From positions 1 through 19,637 of the forward strand of contig CAJKFZ010000020.1 in the NCBI GenBank assembly GCA_905199285.1: a stretch of 19,637 nt of DNA. The letters run 5' to 3'. Below, piece after piece: positions 6,948 through 13,572 of this stretch. The DNA comes from an uncultured Ruminococcus sp. (lineage in GTDB: Bacteria > Bacillota > Clostridia > Oscillospirales > Ruminococcaceae). Position numbers and translations under genes: made by a program. A model generated the notes under the pieces. The model did no database searches. It had not been told where the DNA came from and saw nothing but the letters and a program-made list of their open reading frames with translations. Positions within the stretch are counted from its first letter, which is position 1. Every line of letters begins with the position of its first letter.

Positions 6948-9686
6948 ATGAGTATTTTTAATTTTGAGCAAAAAACTCCGGAACTAAGCCACGATTGGAA
7001 GGTTTTCCAGCAATTTATGGGCAATATAGGCGCATTTACATATATTGCAAAGGATAAGGCGGCTTATCTTGATGATGCTTCATGCCATATGCTCGCCTGT
7101 AATTCTAATAAGCTTAATGAATTTGAATTTTTTAATCTTCTTGAAATAATTTCAAAAAATCCGGTTGAAGGTCAAAAACATATATATAAATTTTGCAGAA
7201 ATAATGTTACAAAATTTATTAAAATGAATATCTATGAAAGCATCGATGAGTGGCTCGGATTTATTCAGGATTTTACACGTCAGATAACCGAAACAAAAAA
7301 GTCGGACGGATTTATTGAGTATGATCCTATAACACGTCTTCCCTCTTATCCGTCTTTTTCTCAGAAAATCAAAAAACTTCTGCCCGATGTTCATAATTGC
7401 TGTCTTGCAACACTTTACATCAACGGCTTGGACAAACTTGGTTCTTATCTTACTGTGGACAGCACCAACAACTGTCTGACTTCCGTTGCAGAAACTCTTA
7501 AAGGATTCGCCAGCGAAAATATCATAATCGGCTCGAAATCGAATTACGAGATCTGTGCATTCTTCCGCAACTGTGACAGAATGACCATCTATAATATCCT
7601 CAACAGCATGGATGAAGCTGTTCAGAACTGCGTTCTTACCGATAATTTCGGAGAAATTATTGATATTTCCGATAAAAGCCGTCTTAGTCTTTCTATTGGG
7701 TGTTCATCTTATCCGGATGAAGCTTCTGACTTCAATATGCTGGTGAATTATTCGGAATTCGCTCTTTACGAAGCCAGAAACGGTCGCAGAGGCGTCATCA
7801 ACTGGTTCTCAGAGGAAAGCTATATCCGTGAAAAGGATTCCTATAAAAACGCTTTGCTTTTCTCACGGATAATTCGTGAAAATCTTCTTACCTATTATTT
7901 TCAGCCTATCGTTGAAACAAATACAGGCGAAATCGTCGCTTATGAAGCTCTTATGCGTACAACCGGCGATATTAAAATGACTCCGAAGCAGATACTGAAA
8001 ATTGCCGGAAATCAGAATAATCTCTATGCAATTGAAAAGCTGACCTTCTTCAACACCCTGAAAATGCTCAGCGATCATCAACAAGTTTTCGAGAATAAGA
8101 AACTTTTCATAAACTGCCTTCCGAATTGTCTGCTCACTGACGATGATTACAATGAACTTTATCTCACATACGGCGAGCTTATCGAAAAAACTGTTATTGA
8201 AATTGTAGAATACAGCGATGTTTCCTCTAAAGACATGGAAGCTCTGAAAAAACGATGCAGCTTTACTCACGCCCAGCTTGCTATCGACGATTACGGTTCG
8301 GGATATTCCAACAGCTCAAACCTCCTGAATTACGCTCCTGACTATATTAAAATCGACCGCTCGCTTATCAGCGATATTCAGAACGACCTGAAAAAACAGC
8401 AGCTCGTTACTTCTATTATCGAATTTTGTCACGATAATCAGCTTCAATCTCTTGCTGAAGGCGTTGAGACCGTTCAGGAACTGAAAACGCTTATCAGGCT
8501 CGGAGTTGACCTTATTCAAGGATACTATACCTCTAAGCCAAAGCCGCTTTTCCTTAACAGCATCGCCGCAGACGTTAAGGACGAAATAATCAAAACAAAT
8601 CTTGAGATACGTCCCGACGGCATAAAGAAAATTTATGCGGCAAGAAATGATTCGGAAATTGACATACTTAAACTTGCTCTTGAAAAATATACCGATATCC
8701 ATGTTTATCAAAGCCAGCTCACTATTGTCGGAGATCCGGACAAATCGGTTAAAATGAATATATCCATTATGGATAACCATAGCTGCGATCTTACTCTTAA
8801 AAACGTTAATATAACAAGCGGAAACAGTAAGCCTACTATATCAGTAGGAGAATATGCCCGTCTTTCGCTTAATGTAGTTAAAACAAATAAACTTGGCTAT
8901 TCCGGAATCTATGTCCCGATGGGTTCGCAGTTTGAGCTTACCGGAACAGGCTCGCTCACTATCGACTGCTATGCAGCTGACGGTATCGGTATCGGAAACG
9001 ACTACGATCATGGTTATGGAGATATTTCCATCAATACTACCGGTTCGTTGGAAATTATATGCAACAGCATCGAATGTCTCTGCATCGGAGGCGGCTATAA
9101 CGACAGTGAATCGGAGATAAACCTGATGTCAGGAAAAATCCGGATCTATATGTATTCGCATAACGGACTTGCTGTCGGAAGCTTTAACGGTGACGCAAAT
9201 ATTGAGATCTCTGAAAAATGCAGTCTTGATATTACCATTTCTGGAATTAAAGTTACCGGAATCGGAAGTACAAACGGTATCGCAACTATTACGTCCTCTG
9301 CCGATATAAGTATGTCATGTACAGGCGCACAGGCAGTCGGAATCGGAGTTCTTGAAGACGGTGAGGGCAGCGTTTACATCAAAAAAGGCAAAATCAGTAT
9401 GAAAATGCGTTCCGCTAAGCATTCCTGCATCGGAGCGATCGGCGGAAGCGTTAATGCAATTATCGAAAATGCCGAGATAATTATTGATTCCGAAGGTGAT
9501 GAAATTACCGGCATCGGTGATTCATCCGGTTCGGGAAATGTTTCGGTAATAGATTCTGCTGTTACTATGAACGTTCTTGCGGCTCAGCCTCTTGATATCG
9601 GAACTGCCGGAGGAGAACTTAAAATTCAGAATTCTACTGTGAATTCACTTGTCAATAATAAAAGAATTGTTCACGAAGAGCAATAA
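6948..9686 (+). CDS. Degenerate GGDEF / EAL c-di-GMP protein with a C-terminal beta-helix-like repeat domain
   Basis: Probably a soluble cyclic-di-GMP phosphodiesterase (912 residues). Residues 1-115 are an unassigned, possibly PAS-like sensor. Residues 125-286 are a GGDEF-type domain whose signature is replaced by SNYEI (198-202), so cyclase activity is unlikely. Residues 305-550 are an EAL domain with every expected metal and catalytic residue: Glu333 (YEALMR), Asn389, Glu418/Glu421 (IEIVE), Asp447-Asp448 (DDYGSGYS), Lys468, Glu504/Glu507 (AEGVE) and Gln524 (QGYY). From about 585 to 904 the chain is beta-rich and glycine-rich; from 679 there are eight repeats of about 27-31 residues, most containing an xIG core, as in right-handed beta-helices. 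No signal peptide or membrane segment is visible. ATG 6948 follows TTGGAG; an earlier ATG (6849) lies at the transcription start. Only 19 bases separate it from ychF. The ligand of the repeat domain is unknown. Confidence 0.88.
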   Translation: MSIFNFEQKTPELSHDWKVFQQFMGNIGAFTYIAKDKAAYLDDASCHMLACNSNKLNEFEFFNLLEIISKNPVEGQKHIYKFCRNNVTKFIKMNIYESIDEWLGFIQDFTRQITETKKSDGFIEYDPITRLPSYPSFSQKIKKLLPDVHNCCLATLYINGLDKLGSYLTVDSTNNCLTSVAETLKGFASENIIIGSKSNYEICAFFRNCDRMTIYNILNSMDEAVQNCVLTDNFGEIIDISDKSRLSLSIGCSSYPDEASDFNMLVNYSEFALYEARNGRRGVINWFSEESYIREKDSYKNALLFSRIIRENLLTYYFQPIVETNTGEIVAYEALMRTTGDIKMTPKQILKIAGNQNNLYAIEKLTFFNTLKMLSDHQQVFENKKLFINCLPNCLLTDDDYNELYLTYGELIEKTVIEIVEYSDVSSKDMEALKKRCSFTHAQLAIDDYGSGYSNSSNLLNYAPDYIKIDRSLISDIQNDLKKQQLVTSIIEFCHDNQLQSLAEGVETVQELKTLIRLGVDLIQGYYTSKPKPLFLNSIAADVKDEIIKTNLEIRPDGIKKIYAARNDSEIDILKLALEKYTDIHVYQSQLTIVGDPDKSVKMNISIMDNHSCDLTLKNVNITSGNSKPTISVGEYARLSLNVVKTNKLGYSGIYVPMGSQFELTGTGSLTIDCYAADGIGIGNDYDHGYGDISINTTGSLEIICNSIECLCIGGGYNDSESEINLMSGKIRIYMYSHNGLAVGSFNGDANIEISEKCSLDITISGIKVTGIGSTNGIATITSSADISMSCTGAQAVGIGVLEDGEGSVYIKKGKISMKMRSAKHSCIGAIGGSVNAIIENAEIIIDSEGDEITGIGDSSGSGNVSVIDSAVTMNVLAAQPLDIGTAGGELKIQNSTVNSLVNNKRIVHEEQ
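8982..9659 (+). repeat. Eight degenerate protein repeats of ~28 codons (beta-helix coils)
   Basis: Within the C-terminus of the EAL protein, residues 679-904 divide into eight units starting at 679, 710, 740, 769, 796, 825, 853 and 881. Typical unit starts are GIGIGND, CLCIGGG, VTGIGST, AVGIGVL, HSCIGAI, ITGIGDS and PLDIGTA, each followed by a short glycine/asparagine loop and two beta strands with alternating hydrophobic residues. The units are diverged at DNA level, so this is an old structural repeat, not a recent tandem duplication. Confidence 0.75.
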
Positions 9687-9705
9687 GAAAGGATATGTTA
9701 ATTAA

Positions 9706-10800
9706 ATGAAGCTTGGAATGGTTGGTCTGCCGAATGTCGGCAAAAGTACTCTTTTTAACGCACTTACAAACGCAGGAGCAGAATCTGCAAATTACCCTTT
9801 CTGCACTATCGAGAAAAATGTCGGAATCGTTTCCGTTCCCGATGAGCGTCTTGAGAAACTTGCAGAAATGTATGAGCCGGATAAATTTACTCCCGCAACG
9901 CTGGAGTTTGTGGATATCGCTGGTCTTGTCAAGGGAGCTTCCAAGGGCGAAGGTCTTGGAAATAAGTTCCTCGCCGATATAAGAGAGGTTGACGCTATCG
10001 TTCATGTCGTAAGATGCTTCGAGGACGCAAATATTATCCACGTTGACGGAAACATCAATCCGCTGCGTGATATCGAAACAATAAATCTTGAACTTATCTT
10101 CTCCGATATCGAAATGATCGACAGACGTATCGACCGTGCTAAAAAAGCTGTTAAGGGCGATAAAAAATATCTTATCGAAATTGATTTTCTTGAGCGTCTC
10201 AAAGCTCATCTTGAAAACGGAAAATCTGCAAGAGGATTCGACTTCACCGATGACGAACGTGAACTGATAAAATCCACTCCCCTGCTTTCGGCAAAACCCG
10301 TTATTTATGCCGCTAATCTCAGCGAGGATGACTTTGTTAATAACATTGAAACGAATGAAAACTACAATAAAGTCAAGGAACTTGCCGCTGAAGAACACTC
10401 GGCTGTTCTTCCTATTTGCGCTCAGATAGAAGCTGAAATTTCCGATATGGAAGCCGAAGATAAGGCTATGTTCCTCAGCGAACTCGGTCTCGAGGTTTCC
10501 GGTCTCAATCGTATTATAAAAGAAGGTTACGCTCTGCTCGGACTCATTTCTTATCTCACTGCCGGAAAGCAGGAGGTTCGTGCATGGACTATCACTAATG
10601 GTACAAAAGCTCCTCAAGCTGCCGGAAAGATACACACTGACTTTGAAAAAGGATTCATCCGTGCCGAAGTTATCTCATTCAGCGATCTTATGGAATGCGG
10701 TTCTATGGCTGCTGCAAAGGAAAAAGGTCTTGTACGTCTTGAGGGTAAAGAATACGTTATGCAGGACGGCGATATAGTTCTTTTCCGCTTCAATGTCTGA
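9706..10800 (+). CDS. ychF: Redox/ribosome-associated P-loop ATPase YchF (Obg-like)
   Basis: Universally conserved TRAFAC P-loop NTPase of the Obg-HflX group that binds ATP in preference to GTP and associates with ribosomes; linked to translation quality and oxidative-stress response. The 364 residues match the family exactly. The Walker A motif is GLPNVGKST (7-15), G3 is DIAG (70-73), and the G4 position has NLSE (204-207) in place of the GTP-specific NKxD, the hallmark of YchF. A coiled-coil region follows the G domain start and a TGS domain forms the last ~85 residues (WTITNGTKAPQAAGKIH). AAGAAAGGA lies 12-13 bases upstream. It follows the EAL gene by 19 bases and overlaps the next gene by 8 bases. 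Confidence 0.96.
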   Translation: MKLGMVGLPNVGKSTLFNALTNAGAESANYPFCTIEKNVGIVSVPDERLEKLAEMYEPDKFTPATLEFVDIAGLVKGASKGEGLGNKFLADIREVDAIVHVVRCFEDANIIHVDGNINPLRDIETINLELIFSDIEMIDRRIDRAKKAVKGDKKYLIEIDFLERLKAHLENGKSARGFDFTDDERELIKSTPLLSAKPVIYAANLSEDDFVNNIETNENYNKVKELAAEEHSAVLPICAQIEAEISDMEAEDKAMFLSELGLEVSGLNRIIKEGYALLGLISYLTAGKQEVRAWTITNGTKAPQAAGKIHTDFEKGFIRAEVISFSDLMECGSMAAAKEKGLVRLEGKEYVMQDGDIVLFRFNV

Positions 10801-11680
10801 TCTGATGAACGACCATTTCAAGTCGGTTCCGGATGACGCTGAAGAAGCGATCGCCGGAGTTTTCAACAAAGCTATCTGGACTAAGTTTAATAAAGGAATC
10901 CGTGAATATTCGCTCATAAATAACGGCGACAGGATTGCGATCTGCATTTCCGGAGGCAAAGATTCAATGCTTTTAGCTAAGTGTATGCAAAGACTTGAAC
11001 GCTTTGGAAAAACGTCCTTTGAAGCCGTTTTTCTCGCTATGGACGCAGGATTCACCGATGAAGTCCGTGAAAATATCTTAGAAAACTGCCGCAGACTGCA
11101 TATTCCTGTTGAAATGCATAATACAAATGTTTTCGATTCCGTTCAAAAAAGCAGCGGCAATCCATGCTTTCTCTGTTCAAGGCTGAGAAGAGGCTGGCTT
11201 TATAAAACCGCTATGCAGCTTGGATGCAATAAAATTGCTCTCGGTCACCATTTCGACGACGTTATCGAAACAATTCTTATGGGAATGCTTTACGGCTCGC
11301 AGATGCAGACTATGATGCCAAAACTTCACAGTGAAAACTACAGCGGAATGCAGGTCATCCGTCCGCTGTATCTCATTCGTGAAGAAGATATTATAAAATG
11401 GCAGGAATACTGCGGATTGAGTTTTTCTCAGTGCGCCTGCCGTGTTGCGGAAAAAAATTCTTCCGGTGGAAACGGCTCTAAGCGTTATGAGATAAAAAAA
11501 CTTCTTAATGAGCTTCGCAAATCAAATCCGGCAGTCGATATGAACATTTTCCGAAGCGCTGAAAATGTCAATCTCCGAACGCTTATTTCATATCATGACG
11601 GTGAAAATTATCACAGTTTTCTTGATGATTACGACGATGGAATCACTGTTAAAGGCACAAAAAATCAAAAATATATATAA
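10793..11680 (+). CDS. TtcA-like tRNA thiolation enzyme (PP-loop, Fe-S)
   Basis: Adenine nucleotide alpha-hydrolase of the TtcA/TilS group. TtcA makes 2-thiocytidine at position 32 of some tRNAs using ATP and a [4Fe-4S] cluster. The 295 residues contain the PP-loop SGGKDS (53-58), the cluster-type CFLC (Cys125, Cys128), the GHHFDDVIET motif, and a third cysteine in CAC (Cys214 or Cys216), matching the three-cysteine layout of TtcA. The ATG at 10793 lies within the last codons of ychF (8-base overlap), which implies translational coupling; a second ATG at 10805 is possible but has no better site. The C-terminal ~50 residues are acidic and poorly conserved-looking. In Firmicutes many TtcA-like paralogues have no proven substrate, so the exact tRNA target is uncertain. 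Confidence 0.9.
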   Translation: MSDLMNDHFKSVPDDAEEAIAGVFNKAIWTKFNKGIREYSLINNGDRIAICISGGKDSMLLAKCMQRLERFGKTSFEAVFLAMDAGFTDEVRENILENCRRLHIPVEMHNTNVFDSVQKSSGNPCFLCSRLRRGWLYKTAMQLGCNKIALGHHFDDVIETILMGMLYGSQMQTMMPKLHSENYSGMQVIRPLYLIREEDIIKWQEYCGLSFSQCACRVAEKNSSGGNGSKRYEIKKLLNELRKSNPAVDMNIFRSAENVNLRTLISYHDGENYHSFLDDYDDGITVKGTKNQKYI

Positions 11681-11686
11681 AATTAG

Positions 11687-11717
11687 GGACTGCTGTAAAA
11701 AGCAGTCCTTGGCTTTT
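11687..11717 (+). terminator. Terminator hairpin after the ttcA-like gene
   Basis: GGACTGCT (11687-11694) pairs perfectly with AGCAGTCC (11701-11708) over a six-base loop. The tail TTGGCTTTT is interrupted by GGC, so it may be a leaky terminator. It lies six bases past the stop. Confidence 0.75.
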
Positions 11718-11749
11718 GCAAAAAATTTGTAAAACATTATCTCTGTCTA

Positions 11750-11778
11750 TTGCAATTAAATATTTCAGGGTGTATAAT
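11750..11778 (+). promoter_or_regulatory. Promoter for the metallophosphoesterase gene
   Basis: TTGCAA (11750-11755) and TATAAT (11773-11778) with a 17-base spacer, 35 bases before the ATG. It lies just past the preceding terminator, making this gene an independent transcription unit. Confidence 0.8.
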
Positions 11779-11812
11779 GTATTATAAATAATCCTAAAAG
11801 GAGAAAAATAAA

Positions 11813-12655
11813 ATGACTGAAAAACGCAAAAAGCTCCGAAAACGCCTTATTTTTGCTGGAATAACTGCCGCTGTCATAATTTTACTCTATATATGGGGAT
11901 TTATGCTTCAAACAGTTAACTATAAAATAAAATCAGATAAAATTCCGAACGGTTTGAAAATCGTCTTTATTTCAGACCTTCATAACTGCTTTTTCGGAGG
12001 AACAGACCAGTCCGGTCTTATTGAGGAAATCGAAAGCGCTGAACCCGACATCGTAATTTTCGGCGGTGACGTTGTTGACCAATGGGGCGGCACTAAGCAC
12101 TCGCTTACTCTAATGAAATGGGCAGCGGAAAATTACCGCTGTTTCTACACTCCCGGAAATCACGAGGGAATGCGTGACGATGAAGAAAGCTTTATCGAAG
12201 AGGTAAAATCGCTTGGAATTTCTGTTCCAATGGGAGATTATTTCGAGCTGGATATAAAGAATCAGCCAATCCGAATTTACGGAGTAATAAATGCTTACAA
12301 GGACGATCAGCTGAAAAATTCCTTTAAAACTCTCGATAACGACTTTTACAATATCCTTATCGCTCATCAGCCGGAACAGTTTGGAAGATATCTCGACAGC
12401 GGAGATGTTAAATTCGACCTTATCCTCTCCGGTCACGCTCACGGAGGACAATGGCGTATACCATTTATTCTCGAACAGGGGCTATATGCTCCAGATCAAG
12501 GTTTATTCCCCGACTATACCAACGGAATGTTCGATTACAACGGCGGTAAATCAGTTCATATCGTAAGTAAAGGACTTGCCAAGCCGCTGAGAATGATTTT
12601 TATTCCGAGAATTTTTAACCGTCCTGAATTTACTGTTATTGAAATTGACAGTTAA
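11813..12655 (+). CDS. Membrane-anchored metallophosphoesterase (YkuE-like)
   Basis: Calcineurin-like phosphoesterase, 280 residues. A basic N-terminus (KRKKLRKR) precedes a single membrane segment at about 11-31, so the enzyme domain should face outside. All metal-ligand motifs are present: SDLH (Asp55, His57), GGDVVD (Asp86), GNHE (Asn116, His117), AHQ (His185) and GHAHGG (His208, His210). This motif set matches the YkuE/YaeI group; some members act on phospholipid or wall-linked phosphoesters, but the substrate here cannot be told from sequence. AAAAGGAG stands upstream of the ATG. It is monocistronic, with its own promoter; no terminator hairpin is obvious before the rlmB promoter. Confidence 0.92.
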   Translation: MTEKRKKLRKRLIFAGITAAVIILLYIWGFMLQTVNYKIKSDKIPNGLKIVFISDLHNCFFGGTDQSGLIEEIESAEPDIVIFGGDVVDQWGGTKHSLTLMKWAAENYRCFYTPGNHEGMRDDEESFIEEVKSLGISVPMGDYFELDIKNQPIRIYGVINAYKDDQLKNSFKTLDNDFYNILIAHQPEQFGRYLDSGDVKFDLILSGHAHGGQWRIPFILEQGLYAPDQGLFPDYTNGMFDYNGGKSVHIVSKGLAKPLRMIFIPRIFNRPEFTVIEIDS

Positions 12656-12702
12656 TCCCATTATTTCCCAGAAGAATACAAAAGAAACATCTAAAAAAAT
12701 AC

Positions 12703-12731
12703 TTGTATTTTTGGCTTATAGATGATATAAT
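12703..12731 (+). promoter_or_regulatory. Promoter for rlmB and the downstream membrane protein
   Basis: TTGTAT (12703-12708) and TATAAT (12726-12731), spacer 17 bases. The transcript would begin near 12738 with a leader of about 57 bases that includes the hairpin at 12772-12789. Confidence 0.75.
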
Positions 12732-12771
12732 GATACATAGCGTAATACTGCGTAAAAAAGAACAAAAGGAG

Positions 12772-12789
12772 CAGAGGAGAATTCCTCTG
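12772..12789 (+). other. Hairpin that encloses the ribosome binding site of rlmB
   Basis: CAGAGGA (12772-12778) pairs perfectly with TCCTCTG (12783-12789) across a GAAT loop. The 5' arm contains the purine-rich AGAGGAG that is the best Shine-Dalgarno match, and the hairpin ends five bases before the ATG at 12795. In linear form AGAGGAG is about 15 bases from the start, farther than usual; another AAAAGGAG lies at 12764-12771 immediately upstream. The hairpin could hide the site or alter its distance to the start. Confidence 0.5.
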
Positions 12790-12794
12790 AAAAG

Positions 12795-13559
12795 ATGCAA
12801 ATGGAAAAAGAAAAAAATTTAAACAATGATGCCGATAACATAATATGCGGCAGAAATCCCGTTATTGAAGCCATTAAATCAGGCGCTCAGCTTGACACTA
12901 TTTACATAGACGGAACAGGCGGAAGCCTTAATCTTATCCGTCGTCTTGCAAAAGAAAATAATATTGTAGTTAAAGACGCTCAGGATAAAAAACTATCTCA
13001 GCTATCCGGCGGAGCTTCTCATCAGGGAGTTGTGGCTGTTGGAGCTTGCGGACAATACGTCTCAGTTGAGGATATCCTCTCTGTTTCGCAGAAAAAAGGT
13101 ACTAAGCCTTTCATTATCATCTGCGATGAGATCGAAGATCCGCATAATCTCGGAGCAATTATAAGAACGGCTGAAACTTCCGGTGCAGACGGTGTTATAA
13201 TTCCTAAACGCCGCAGCGCTTCGCTGAATTCGACTGTTTTTAAAACCTCTGCCGGAGCAGCAAGCTATGTTCCCGTTGCACGAGTTTCAAACCTCGCTTC
13301 ATGTATCGACACTCTTAAAGAAAATGGCGTCTGGATATACGGAACAGACGCATCCGGAAGCGATTACTCCGAAACTGACCTGACCGGAAGCTGCGCTCTC
13401 GTTATCGGTTCAGAGGGATTCGGAATAAGCAAACTAATTCAGAAAAAATGCGATTTTATGATAAAGCTGCCTATGATGGGCAAGATAAACTCTCTTAACG
13501 CTTCTGTAGCCGCCGGAATTTTTATGTATGAGGCGCTCAGACAGCGCAGAAGCTCATAA
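12795..13559 (+). CDS. rlmB: 23S rRNA 2'-O-ribose methyltransferase (TrmH/SpoU family, RlmB-like)
   Basis: SpoU-class knotted methyltransferase; RlmB methylates the 2'-O of G2251 in the peptidyl-transferase loop of 23S rRNA using S-adenosylmethionine. The 254 residues consist of an N-terminal L30e-like RNA-binding domain starting ICGRNPVIEAI and the trefoil-knot domain with motif 1 DPHNLGAIIRT (Asn118, Arg124), motif 2 IGSEGFGI (205-208 core, Glu207) and motif 3 NSLNASVA (232-239). This complete set supports an active enzyme. A second in-frame ATG occurs at codon 3 and gives nearly the same protein. It is followed after 13 bases by the large membrane-protein gene, so the two share a transcript. 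Another TrmH-family specificity is possible. Confidence 0.92.
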   Translation: MQMEKEKNLNNDADNIICGRNPVIEAIKSGAQLDTIYIDGTGGSLNLIRRLAKENNIVVKDAQDKKLSQLSGGASHQGVVAVGACGQYVSVEDILSVSQKKGTKPFIIICDEIEDPHNLGAIIRTAETSGADGVIIPKRRSASLNSTVFKTSAGAASYVPVARVSNLASCIDTLKENGVWIYGTDASGSDYSETDLTGSCALVIGSEGFGISKLIQKKCDFMIKLPMMGKINSLNASVAAGIFMYEALRQRRSS

Positions 13560-13572
13560 AAGGAGAATCAAT

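Noticed and set aside
8316..8780. Minus-strand open frame opposite the EAL domain
   Set aside because: It mirrors a well-supported coding region with all EAL motifs on the + strand.
9652..10635. Long minus-strand open frame (327 codons) opposite ychF
   Set aside because: It is a frame shadow of the clearly real ychF; the protein is low in recognisable motifs and has no credible start context.
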